From: Streptosporangium becharense
GTDB lineage: Bacteria > Actinomycetota > Actinomycetes > Streptosporangiales > Streptosporangiaceae
Direction: 5' to 3'
Length of the DNA stretch: 64,000 nucleotides
Assembly: GCF_014204985.1 (NCBI RefSeq)
Contig: NZ_JACHMP010000001.1
Location: forward strand, 4,588,001 to 4,652,000
Shown: one piece after another, positions 44,378 to 52,433 of the stretch
How the letters are laid out: each line of letters opens with the position of its first letter
Position numbering within the stretch: the stretch's first letter is position 1
Notes under the pieces: model-generated
What the model saw: the letters and a program-made list of their open reading frames with translations, nothing else
What the model was told of the DNA's origin: nothing
Database searches by the model: none
Program-made: the position numbers and the translations under genes

Positions 44378-45748
44378 GTGCGCGTATACGACTCGCTCGT
44401 CGAGCTGATGGGCAACACCCCTCTCGTCCGGTTGAAGACCGTGACGGAGGGCCTGCCGGCCCAGGTGCTCGCAAAGGTGGAATACTTCAACCCCGGTGGC
44501 TCGGTCAAGGACCGCATCGCGGTGCGGATGATCGAGGCCGCCGAGCGGTCCGGGGAGCTGCGTCCCGGGGGGACGATCGTGGAGCCCACCTCGGGCAACA
44601 CGGGTGTCGGCCTGGCGATCGTGGCCCAGCAGCGCGGTTACCGGTGCCTGTTCGTGGTGCCCGACAAGGTGGCCCAGGACAAGATCGCGGTGTTGCGGGC
44701 CTACGGGGCCGAGGTCGTGGTCTGCCCCACGGCCGTCTCGCCCGACCACCCCGACTCCTACTACTCGGTCTCCGACCGGCTGGCCAGGGAGACCCCGAAC
44801 GCCTGGAAGCCCGACCAGTACTCCAACCCCAACAACCCCGACAGCCACTACCACTCGACGGGCCCGGAGCTCTGGGAGCAGACCGAGGGGCGGATCACCC
44901 ACTTCGTGGCGGGGGTCGGCACCGGCGGCACGATCAGCGGCGCCGGGCGCTACCTCAAGGAGGTGTCCGGCGGCCGGGTCAAGGTCATCGGCGCCGACCC
45001 CGAGGGCTCGGTCTACTCCGGCGGCACCGGCAGGCCGTACCTGGTGGAGGGCGTGGGCGAGGACATCTGGCCGGCCACCTACGACACGACGATCTGCGAC
45101 CAGATCATCGCGGTCTCCGACAAGGACTCCTTCGGCATGACCCGGCGCCTGGCCCGCGAGGAGGGGCTGCTGGTGGGCGGCTCCTGCGGGATGGCCACGG
45201 TCGCGGCGCTCCGGGTGGCCGGCCAGGCCGGTCCGGACGACGTGGTCGTGGTGCTGCTGCCGGACGGCGGCCGGGGCTACCTGTCGAAGATCTTCAACGA
45301 CGAGTGGATGGCCGACTACGGCTTCCTGACCACCTCCACGGACGAGGGCCTGGTCAAGGACGTGCTCCGCGGCAAGGGATCCGGTCTTCCGGAGTTCGTG
45401 CACACCCACCCGCACGAGTCGGTCGAGACGGCCATCTCGATCATGCGTGAGTACGGGGTCTCGCAGCTGCCGGTGATGAAGGAGGAGCCGCCGGTCATGG
45501 CCGCCGAGGTGGTCGGCTCGATCCTGGAGCGCGACCTGCTCGACGCCCTCTACCGGGGCCGGGTCCGGCCCACCGACCCGCTGGCCGAGCACATGTCGCA
45601 GCCGCTGCCGATGCTCGGCGCGGGGGAGCCGGTCTCCATCGCGGTCGAGGCGCTGGAGAAGGCCGACGCCGCCGTCGTCCTCGACGACGGCAAGCCGGTC
45701 GGCCTGCTCACCCGTCAGGACCTGCTGGCCTTCCTGGCCAACCGCTGA
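44378..45748 (+). CDS. cbs: Cystathionine beta-synthase
   Basis: PLP enzyme that condenses serine and homocysteine to cystathionine. The catalytic domain has FNPGGSVKDR with Lys 44 as the PLP lysine, PTSGNTGVGLA and VGTGGTISGAGRYLK. Two CBS modules follow from about residue 335 (PEFVHTHPHESVETAI and LLTRQDLLAFL). The 456-aa length is typical for actinobacteria. GTG 44378 is chosen because GAGGTGATC, complementary to the 16S 3' end, lies just upstream; GTG 44366 is the in-frame alternative. With MetB (47574) it supports transsulfuration in either direction. Confidence 0.95.
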   Translation: MRVYDSLVELMGNTPLVRLKTVTEGLPAQVLAKVEYFNPGGSVKDRIAVRMIEAAERSGELRPGGTIVEPTSGNTGVGLAIVAQQRGYRCLFVVPDKVAQDKIAVLRAYGAEVVVCPTAVSPDHPDSYYSVSDRLARETPNAWKPDQYSNPNNPDSHYHSTGPELWEQTEGRITHFVAGVGTGGTISGAGRYLKEVSGGRVKVIGADPEGSVYSGGTGRPYLVEGVGEDIWPATYDTTICDQIIAVSDKDSFGMTRRLAREEGLLVGGSCGMATVAALRVAGQAGPDDVVVVLLPDGGRGYLSKIFNDEWMADYGFLTTSTDEGLVKDVLRGKGSGLPEFVHTHPHESVETAISIMREYGVSQLPVMKEEPPVMAAEVVGSILERDLLDALYRGRVRPTDPLAEHMSQPLPMLGAGEPVSIAVEALEKADAAVVLDDGKPVGLLTRQDLLAFLANR

Positions 45749-45764
45749 CGGTCCGCTCCGGGGC

Positions 45765-46988
45765 TCACACGGGCACCTCGGCCATGACCTCCCAGGCACC
45801 CGAGGGGGTGGGGCCGGCCACGAGACGGCCGCCGAGCGCCTCGACGCGCTCGGCCATGCCGACCAGGCCGAAGCCGCCCCCGAGGCGGGAGATCTTGGTT
45901 TCCGTCCTGGCGCCGTAGTTGCGCACGCGCAGCCGCACGGTCTGCCGGGCGTCCGACCCGTCACGTCCGTTCTGCGGCTGCCTCCCGGCCTGCGCGCGTC
46001 CGGCCTCGGCCCACAGGCGCAGGTCGGAGCCGTCGGTCAGCCTGAGGTCCGCCTCGACCCAGCCGGCGTCCGGGGCGTGCCGGCGCACGTTCGTCAGCGA
46101 CTCCTGCAGCACCCGGTGAAGGGTGGTCATCGCCTCCGGGGCCAGGGTCTCCTCGGTGATCCCCTGCCCGATGTCGAAGGCGACCTGGGGGCCGCCCGCC
46201 GAGAAGCGTTCGACCATGGTGCGCATGTCCATGAGCGTGCTGCCGGGGGAGCGGGCGGCCTCGTCCTCCGCGCGCAGCACGCTGACCAGGCGGCGCATCG
46301 AGGTGAGCGCGTCCGCCCCGGCCCCGGCGATCGCGTCCAGGGCGGGCAGCACCGCCTCCGGCTTGTGCTCGGCGACGACCTTGGCGGCCTGGGCCTGCAC
46401 GACGATTCCGGTGATGTGGTGGGCGACCAGGTCGTGCAGTTCCCTGGCCAGCTCCAGTCGCTCGGAGCGCCGCACCGCGCTGACGGCCTCCTTGCGGCGC
46501 TCCAGTTGGAAACGGAGGTAGGCGCCGACTCCGGCGGCGAACGACCAGCCGACGAAGAGCAGGAAGCCGGCGGCCAGCGACGGATCCGGTTCGATCACGC
46601 GCGCGGCCGACGCCTCCAGCACGCCCATCGCCAGGAGCGAGAACACCGCGGCCCGCCGGACCGGCTCGATCGTGCGCAGCACGCCGATCGTGAGGATCAG
46701 CAGGGCTCCGGTCTCGGCCAGGCCCGGCATGCAGTCGCCGCCCGCGAATCCGATGACCATGGTGGACGCGAACGACACCGTCAGCAGGGAGACGAACCCG
46801 CCGGTCCGCCTGCTGTGGCGCCACAGCACGGCCAGCACTCCCACCACACCGCAGCCGGGGACCAGCCAGCTGACCGCCGGCCCGCCGGAGGACAGCGCCA
46901 CCGCCAGGTCGATCAGCAGCAGGAGCATGAGCCAGCCGACCAGAGCGATCTCGCTCAGCCTCTTGATCCAGTAGACGATCCGGTTCAT
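45765..46988 (-). CDS. Orphan NarL-type sensor histidine kinase
   Basis: Membrane histidine kinase of 407 aa. Five to six hydrophobic segments fill residues 1-170, and the HisKA_3 dimerisation box ELARELHDLVAHHITG carries the phospho-His. An HATPase_c domain follows with ESLTNVRRHAPDA (N box) and GGGFGLVGMAERVEALGG (G box). About 20 low-complexity residues (AEAGRAQAGRQPQNGRDG) separate the two boxes. ATG 46988 is used; upstream GTG codons or ATG 47033 are possible. No response regulator is adjacent, which is unusual for this family. Confidence 0.88.
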   Translation of the reverse strand: MNRIVYWIKRLSEIALVGWLMLLLLIDLAVALSSGGPAVSWLVPGCGVVGVLAVLWRHSRRTGGFVSLLTVSFASTMVIGFAGGDCMPGLAETGALLILTIGVLRTIEPVRRAAVFSLLAMGVLEASAARVIEPDPSLAAGFLLFVGWSFAAGVGAYLRFQLERRKEAVSAVRRSERLELARELHDLVAHHITGIVVQAQAAKVVAEHKPEAVLPALDAIAGAGADALTSMRRLVSVLRAEDEAARSPGSTLMDMRTMVERFSAGGPQVAFDIGQGITEETLAPEAMTTLHRVLQESLTNVRRHAPDAGWVEADLRLTDGSDLRLWAEAGRAQAGRQPQNGRDGSDARQTVRLRVRNYGARTETKISRLGGGFGLVGMAERVEALGGRLVAGPTPSGAWEVMAEVPV

Positions 46989-47134
46989 TTCCACCACGGG
47001 CACCGAGCCTAGGCCGGACGGTGGACATGTCATATCAGCCGTTCGGTCGAGACCTCCGCGCCGAACCGACCCTTCAGCGGAGGTGGAGGGGGCGGGCCGT
47101 GACCGATGCTTGACGTGTCGAAGGGGAGAGGGAA

Positions 47135-47449
47135 ATGACCGTCATCGGAATCACAGTGCTGGCCCTGGGGCTCGTGGTCGCCGTCGCGCTGACACTCGCC
47201 GACCCGGTCCTGCTGTCGCGGATCAACGGCGAGGACGCCGAAGGCGGCAGCGGCCGGCACATCCAGGCCCCGCCGCTTCCGGCCCGGCCCGGCGCCGTGA
47301 GCGCCGCGGTGCCGGGCGGTGCGCCGGGTCACGTGGCAGGCGGCGTGGCGGGTGCCGCGGTGGGCACGGCGCCGAGCCGGACCGCGGGCGGCGCGGTCGT
47401 GCCGCCGCAGGCGCGCCGTTCCGCGGACCGGACGCCGCAGGCCGCGTAA
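47135..47449 (+). CDS. Small single-span membrane protein
   Basis: A 104-aa frame with a good ribosome binding site (GGGGAG, six bases before ATG 47135). One membrane helix spans about residues 3-23, followed by LLSRINGEDAEG and a Gly/Ala/Pro-rich tail. The strong start signal and position between divergent and co-directional genes support a real gene. No family is recognised. Confidence 0.55.
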   Translation: MTVIGITVLALGLVVAVALTLADPVLLSRINGEDAEGGSGRHIQAPPLPARPGAVSAAVPGGAPGHVAGGVAGAAVGTAPSRTAGGAVVPPQARRSADRTPQAA

Positions 47450-47560
47450 GGACCTACCGGGGAAAGGACCCACCGGGCAGGTTCCGGGACGCACGGCGGT
47501 TGCGGGACCGCCGCCCGGAACACCGGCCGGATGCGTCGCGGTGGACGCGATTTTTGCGAG

Positions 47561-47566
47561 TAGCGT
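47561..47566 (+). promoter_or_regulatory. Candidate -10 for leaderless metB transcript
   Basis: TAGCGT lies seven bases before the metB ATG at 47574 and no Shine-Dalgarno sequence is present, as expected for leaderless mRNA. Confidence 0.45.
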
Positions 47567-47573
47567 TGCCCGT

Positions 47574-48713
47574 ATGAACCAAGGATTCGAAACGCTCGCC
47601 ATCCACGCAGGTCAGGAGCCCGACCCTCACACCGGGGCCGTCGTTCCGCCCATCTACGCGGTGTCCACCTACAAGCAGGACGGCGTGGGCGGCCTGCGCG
47701 CCGGATATGAGTACAGCCGGTCGGCCAACCCGACCAGGACTGCTCTGGAGCAGGCGATGGCCGCGGTCGAGAGCGGCACCCGGGGTCTGGCGTTCGCGTC
47801 GGGCCTGGCGGCCGAGGACACGCTGCTGCGTACGGTCTGCAAGCCCGGCGACCACGTCATCATCCCGAACGACGCGTACGGCGGCACCTACCGGCTGTTC
47901 GCGAAGGTCCACGAGCGCTGGGGGCTGCACTACGACCCGGCCCCGCTGGGCGACATGGCGGCGGTGGCGGCGGCCATCACCCAGAAGACGAGGATCATCT
48001 GGGTGGAGACCCCCACCAACCCGCTGCTCGGCGTCGCCGACATCGCCGCCCTGGCCGAGCTCGCCCACGACAACGGCGCGCTGCTCGTGGTGGACAACAC
48101 CTTCGCCTCCCCGTACCTCCAGCAGCCGTTGGCTCTGGGCGCCGATGTGGTGGTGCACTCCACCACCAAGTACGTCGGGGGCCACTCGGACGTGGTCGGC
48201 GGCGCGCTCGTGGTGCGCGACGAGGGCCTGGGCGAGGAGCTCGCCTACCACCAGAACGCGATGGGTGCGGTGGCCGGGCCGTTCGACGCCTGGCTGACGC
48301 TGCGCGGGCTCAAGACGCTCGGGGTCCGGATGGAACGGCACTGCGACAACGCCGAGCGGGTGGTGGACCTGCTGCTGGCCCATCCGCGCGTGGTCTCGGT
48401 CCTCTATCCGGGCCTGCCCGAGCACCCCGGCCACGAGGTGGCCGCCAAGCAGATGAGGCGCTTCGGCGGCATGGTCTCCTTCCGGGTCGCCGGGGGAGAG
48501 GCCGAGGCGGTCGAGGTGTGCAACCGGACCAGCCTGTTCACCCTCGGCGAGTCGCTCGGCGGGGTGGAGTCGCTGATCGAGCACCCGGGCCGGATGACCC
48601 ACGCCTCGGCGGCGGGTTCGCCGCTGGAGGTCCCCGCCGACCTGGTCCGCCTGTCGGTGGGCATCGAGTCGGTCGACGACCTGCTCGCCGACCTCAGCCG
48701 GGCACTGGGCTGA
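47574..48713 (+). CDS. metB: Cystathionine gamma-synthase/lyase family enzyme
   Basis: PLP enzyme of the Cys/Met metabolism family, 379 aa. Motifs are YSRSANPTRTALEQ, FASGLAAEDTLLR, DNTFASPYLQQPLALGADVVVHS and STTKYVGGHSD with PLP Lys 199. SLGGVESLIEHPGRMTHAS near the end is typical of the synthase/lyase group. The sequence alone does not separate synthase from lyase; MetB is the usual annotation. ATG 47574 begins MNQGFETLAIHAGQ as in the family, although the frame is open upstream. Together with cbs it forms a sulfur amino acid module. Confidence 0.93.
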   Translation: MNQGFETLAIHAGQEPDPHTGAVVPPIYAVSTYKQDGVGGLRAGYEYSRSANPTRTALEQAMAAVESGTRGLAFASGLAAEDTLLRTVCKPGDHVIIPNDAYGGTYRLFAKVHERWGLHYDPAPLGDMAAVAAAITQKTRIIWVETPTNPLLGVADIAALAELAHDNGALLVVDNTFASPYLQQPLALGADVVVHSTTKYVGGHSDVVGGALVVRDEGLGEELAYHQNAMGAVAGPFDAWLTLRGLKTLGVRMERHCDNAERVVDLLLAHPRVVSVLYPGLPEHPGHEVAAKQMRRFGGMVSFRVAGGEAEAVEVCNRTSLFTLGESLGGVESLIEHPGRMTHASAAGSPLEVPADLVRLSVGIESVDDLLADLSRALG

Positions 48714-48868
48714 CGCCGGGCCGCCGCCGGATCGGCGCCGGGCCGGCACAGAGCTGACCCCGGGCCGATTCCGGGCCGGCCTGCCTCCGCGCGGCCCCCG
48801 TGTGGTGGTCCGGGGCCGGTGTGCCTCCGCGCGGCCCCTGCGTGGCCGTCCGGCGGCGTCCCGGGCGG

Positions 48869-49294
48869 TCAGCTCGGGTCGCCCCAGATCATCAGGATCA
48901 GGATGACGATCCAGATCAGGGCGATCACGCCGGAGAAGGCGGCGATCCGGCCGGTCTGCACCTTCGCGTCGTCATCCGGGCTCTCGCTGGAGAGGACCCG
49001 GATGGCGCTGCCCTGGTCGCGGGCCACCATGACCAGCAGCAGCGCCGCGACCACGAAGAGCGTCATGGAGACCGACAGGTACGGCCTGGCCAGGAACTCG
49101 CGGCCCAGGATCAGGCCGAACAGGAAGACCCCGACGGACGCGATGCCGTAGACGCGCGTGGTCTTGTGCAGGTAGCGGAGGACGTTGACGTCCTTGGCGC
49201 GGATGAACCTGGGGGTGGACATCGTGGCGGCGGTCACCGGGCCGAGAGCGAAGATCGAAAAACCGATGTGCAGCCAGAGCAGCAGGTTTGTCAT
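48869..49294 (-). CDS. Small integral membrane protein (DUF2269-like)
   Basis: A 141-aa protein with four hydrophobic segments (about residues 4-24, 48-66, 73-91 and 117-138). The N-terminal pattern LLLWLHIGFSIFALGPVTAATM, then a basic loop with RYLHKTTRVYG, resembles DUF2269 membrane proteins; His 9 and His 43 are possible heme or metal ligands. ATG 49294 is the only good start. No function is known. It converges on metB. Confidence 0.72.
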   Translation of the reverse strand: MTNLLLWLHIGFSIFALGPVTAATMSTPRFIRAKDVNVLRYLHKTTRVYGIASVGVFLFGLILGREFLARPYLSVSMTLFVVAALLLVMVARDQGSAIRVLSSESPDDDAKVQTGRIAAFSGVIALIWIVILILMIWGDPS

Positions 49295-49475
49295 GCGCCA
49301 GACATTAGTCTCCGGCGATCTCCTCCGGATACGGCGCGCGTGAGCCTTTTCGGCCCGCTGCGTCTTCCTGAATGATCTTTTGGTCGATATTCCCGCGGAG
49401 CGGGCGGACGGTCACCGGGGCCGGGTGCGCGTCGGTCTCCCGGGTGGCGTCGTCACAGGTCAGAGGGGGTGGAGC

Positions 49476-49589
49476 TCAGTCGCCTTCGATGATGTCGTGC
49501 CGGTCGCGGCCCGGCACCAGGCACAGTTCGTAACCGACGCAGCAGATGAGCATCAGCGCCACGAGAACTCCCGCGACCATCGGACTCAC
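49476..49589 (-). CDS. Possible 37-aa membrane peptide
   Basis: A very short frame begins at GTG 49589, five bases after a GGGGG ribosome binding site flanked by A-rich sequence. It encodes MSPMVAGVLVALMLICC followed by a short charged tail ending HDIIEGD. One membrane helix is predicted over residues 4-25. The strong translation signal and third-position GC pattern argue for a real small protein, but its size prevents a firm call. Confidence 0.5.
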   Translation of the reverse strand: MSPMVAGVLVALMLICCVGYELCLVPGRDRHDIIEGD

Positions 49590-49839
49590 TTTTTCCCCCT
49601 TTTAGTACGTCGTGCTTTGTTTACAAGAGAGACGGCGCTTCGGAGGAAGAGGTTGTTGCGGAGAGGTCACGGTTGCGTCAAGGAAGGATATCGGTCGCTG
49701 CGGGCCGCCGATCTTCGCATTTCGCCCTGAGCACAGTGGAGGGATGAGTAGGATCGCTGACGAGCCCGTTCCCGGGTGAGAGGTCGGCGGCGGTGATGCC
49801 GTGATCGTGCCGGGCGGGCGTTCCACCAGGAGAAGCACA
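49590..49839. other. Spacer with divergent promoters
   Basis: About 250 bp between the small minus-strand frame and the DUF6292-like gene. It contains an AT-rich patch (49590-49630) likely to promote the small frame. No other gene is supported. Confidence 0.4.
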
Positions 49840-49896
49840 ATGGCACGAGGGAGTGCCCGTCGTGGGTGTCAAACATGTCGAGCCGTACACCGATGA
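49840..49896 (+). CDS. Possible 18-aa upstream ORF overlapping the DUF6292-like gene
   Basis: ATG 49840 lies six bases after AGGAGA, the best ribosome binding site in this region, and opens an 18-codon frame ending at TGA 49896. It overlaps the start of the DUF6292-like gene in another frame. It encodes a basic peptide with a CQTC motif. It may control translation of the downstream gene. Confidence 0.4.
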   Translation: MARGSARRGCQTCRAVHR

Positions 49897-50284
49897 ATGG
49901 CGGCACCAGCCCGCCCTCTACGCCCGCCGCGTCGTGGAGGCGCTGGGGGATGAGGTCGAAGACTGGTGGCAGGGCCCCTGCGACCCGCGCACCGTCACCG
50001 TCCGCCTGACCGGCGACGACGCGCTGGTCTGGGACGAGGAGAGCGGCTGGCGCCGGGGCCGCTTCCGCGGCGGCGACCGCGACACCCCCACGGTGCTGGC
50101 CGACGCCCGCTACCTCGGCGGTGGCCTCCTGCTCGCCCCCGAGCGGCTTCCCGCCGCGGTCGCCGACGCCCGCGCGGGGGTCGGCAACAGCACGGCCTGG
50201 CGACCCTGCTATCGCTCCTACCGCCACTACAGCGACGGCTTCGACATCGCGCTCAACGCCTACGCCGCCTACGCCGACGTGTGA
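49853..50284 (+). CDS. DUF6292-like protein
   Basis: A 143-aa soluble protein with the DUF6292 layout: YARRVVEALGDEVEDWWQGPCDPRTVTVRLTG, then LVWDEESGWRRGRF and a C-terminal region rich in Arg/Tyr. The family is restricted to actinomycetes and has no known function; genes often occur singly. GTG 49853 is given; GTG 49862, about nine bases after GAGGGAG, is equally likely. A short upstream frame with a strong ribosome binding site overlaps the start. Confidence 0.72.
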   Translation: MPVVGVKHVEPYTDEWRHQPALYARRVVEALGDEVEDWWQGPCDPRTVTVRLTGDDALVWDEESGWRRGRFRGGDRDTPTVLADARYLGGGLLLAPERLPAAVADARAGVGNSTAWRPCYRSYRHYSDGFDIALNAYAAYADV

Positions 50285-50362
50285 TCCGGGCCGTCCCGCC
50301 ACGCGGCACGCTCCACCGCCGCCCGAGGCCCCCGCGCGCCGTACGGGGCTCTCGCCCGGAGG

Positions 50363-50452
50363 CGCCCGGGTCGTACGGAGCTCCGCCCGGGGCCTCGCGT
50401 CATGCGGGAACTCCGGCCGGGGCCGCCCGGGTCGTACGGAGCCCCGCCCGGG
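50363..50452. repeat. 29-bp direct repeat in a convergent spacer
   Basis: The 29-bp unit containing CGCCCGGGTCGTACGGAGC occurs at 50363-50391 and 50424-50452 with one mismatch (period 61 bp). The second copy ends directly before the stop codon of the VWA gene. Confidence 0.8.
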
Positions 50453-52423
50453 TCAGCGGGTGCGCCGGGCACGCAGGAAGTCGCTGACCACGTACTCGCC
50501 CAGGCGGTCGGCGCCGGGTGAGAAGACACGGCCGCCGTTGCGCCGGGCGACTTCGTCGACGAACTCCTTCAGCCGCTCGTCGTCGGCGAGCATGAACACG
50601 TTGAGTGTCGCCCGCCGCCGGGTCATCTTGTCGACCTCGGCGAGCGTCAGCTCCAGAGTCTCCTGGGTGGGCGGCCACTCGAAGGCCGCCGAGCCGTTGC
50701 GTCGCAGGTGGGCGGTGGGCTCGCCGTCGGTGACCACGAGCACGACCGGCTCGAAGTCGGGGTGCCGGTCGAGGTGGCGTCCGGCGATCAGCAGGGCGTG
50801 GTGCAGGTTCGTCCCCTGGACCATGTCCCACTCCAGACCGGCCAGCTCGTCGGGCCGGAGCACTCGGGCGTAGTTGGAAAAGCCGATGATCTGCACCGCG
50901 TCCTGCGGGAACTTCGAGGAGACGAGGGCCTGAAGGGCCAGCGCCGTCTGCTTGGCGGCGGCCCACGTGCCGCGCAGCGCCATCGAGTAGGACAGGTCGA
51001 CCAGCAGGCAGACCGCGGCGGCCGTGCGGCGTTCGGTCTCGGCCACCTCGAAGTCGTCGACCGACAGGCGCACCTTCCCGGCCTTCCCGTCTCCTCCGGT
51101 TCTCCCGCCCCCGCCGCGCCGCACGCCGTTGACCACCGTGCGGACCACGTCGATCGGCTGCTCGTCGCCGAACCGCCAGGGACGTGAGGAGCCGGTGAGC
51201 TCACCGGCGGAGCCCGCGTCCGGCTGGTCGTGGTCGCCGCGGCGGCCGGCCTCCAGGGAGGAGAAGACGCGGCGCAGCGCGGTCTCGCCCAGGCGGCGGA
51301 CGGCCTTGGGGGTGAGCTCCAGCTTCCCGCGCCGGCGGCTCAGGTAGCCCTGCCGCTCCAGCTCGCGCTCCACCTGTTTCAGCGCCTCCAGGTCGTCGAC
51401 CGCCGCACGGCCCAGGGCACGCCGGATCGCGGCCTCGTCGACGTCGTCCATGCCGGCCCCGGGGTAGTCCTGGCGGAGCGCGGCCTCCAGCTGGGTGAGG
51501 TCGGCCAGCTCGTCCAGCGCGCTCACCGCGTCGGACATCCCCATGGGCTCGTCCCCGCCCATCCGCTCGGGGGTGTTCCAGGCCAGATCGGGCCGGCGGG
51601 AGTACAGGGACTCGCCCAGCCGGCGCATCTGCTCCGCCAGCCCGGCCTGTTCCAGGGTCTGGTCGATGAGCCGGCTGAGCTCCTCGCGCTGGGCGGGGGT
51701 CAGCGAGGCCAGCAGGCGCTGGGTGGCCGCCGCCCGGCGGGCGAGGGTGTCGACCAGCTCTTCCAGGTTCCGCGGCGACTCGGGGAACATCTCCCCGTAT
51801 TTCGCCATGAACTCCTCGAAGTCCTCCTGGGTGTGCTCACCGCGGGCATCCCGGTCGAGCATGTCGTTCAGGTCGGACATCATCCGCCTGACCTGCTCCA
51901 TGGCGGCCGGGTCGGGGTCGGCCAACGCCTGCCGCATGCCCCGGAACTGGCTGTCGAGCACCTCGCCGCGCAGCAGGTCGCGCAGCTCCTCGAAGGTCTG
52001 CCGGGCGGCGGCCGAGTACCACTGGTAGTCGCCCAGCTCCCGGATGGCGCTCGCGGTGTCGTCGGGCAGGGCGTCCAGTTCCGCCTCGCGCATCCGGGCC
52101 GCGTCGGAGGGGTCGGGGAACAGTTCGGCCCGCTCCTGGCCGATCGCCTTGTCCAGCAGTGCCCTGGCCCGCTCCAGCGTGCCGTCCAGGCGGCCGCGCT
52201 CGCGCAGTTCGCGGCGGCGGCGGCGCACCTCGCGCAGCAGCTCGTCGAGCCCGCGCCGGTCCGGCGCACCCGGCAGGCCCTCCCGCAGCAGGTCACGCAG
52301 CGCGTGGCCGGGGTTGGCGCCGGACAGGATGGCGTCGCCCATCCGGTCGAGCGCCGAACGGACATCGTACGGGGGAGCGAGGGGGTCGGGCCCGTCCCGG
52401 TACTCGCCGTAGCGGTAGCTCAT
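50453..52423 (-). CDS. VWA-domain protein partnered with a MoxR-like ATPase
   Basis: A 656-aa protein. The first ~400 residues are helical and charged (ELRDLLRGEVLDSQFRGM, MMSDLNDMLDRDARGEHTQEDFEEFMAKYG). The C-terminal ~190 residues form a von Willebrand A domain with the metal-binding MIDAS start LLVDLSYSM, TNLHHALLIAGRHL and LVVTDGEPTAH. This architecture is the usual partner of CbbQ/MoxR-type AAA+ ATPases, and such a gene lies ten bases upstream. Together they probably remodel or activate a metalloprotein. ATG 52423 follows GGGGGTGG. Confidence 0.88.
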   Translation of the reverse strand: MSYRYGEYRDGPDPLAPPYDVRSALDRMGDAILSGANPGHALRDLLREGLPGAPDRRGLDELLREVRRRRRELRERGRLDGTLERARALLDKAIGQERAELFPDPSDAARMREAELDALPDDTASAIRELGDYQWYSAAARQTFEELRDLLRGEVLDSQFRGMRQALADPDPAAMEQVRRMMSDLNDMLDRDARGEHTQEDFEEFMAKYGEMFPESPRNLEELVDTLARRAAATQRLLASLTPAQREELSRLIDQTLEQAGLAEQMRRLGESLYSRRPDLAWNTPERMGGDEPMGMSDAVSALDELADLTQLEAALRQDYPGAGMDDVDEAAIRRALGRAAVDDLEALKQVERELERQGYLSRRRGKLELTPKAVRRLGETALRRVFSSLEAGRRGDHDQPDAGSAGELTGSSRPWRFGDEQPIDVVRTVVNGVRRGGGGRTGGDGKAGKVRLSVDDFEVAETERRTAAAVCLLVDLSYSMALRGTWAAAKQTALALQALVSSKFPQDAVQIIGFSNYARVLRPDELAGLEWDMVQGTNLHHALLIAGRHLDRHPDFEPVVLVVTDGEPTAHLRRNGSAAFEWPPTQETLELTLAEVDKMTRRRATLNVFMLADDERLKEFVDEVARRNGGRVFSPGADRLGEYVVSDFLRARRTR

Positions 52424-52433
52424 GCCACCCCCT

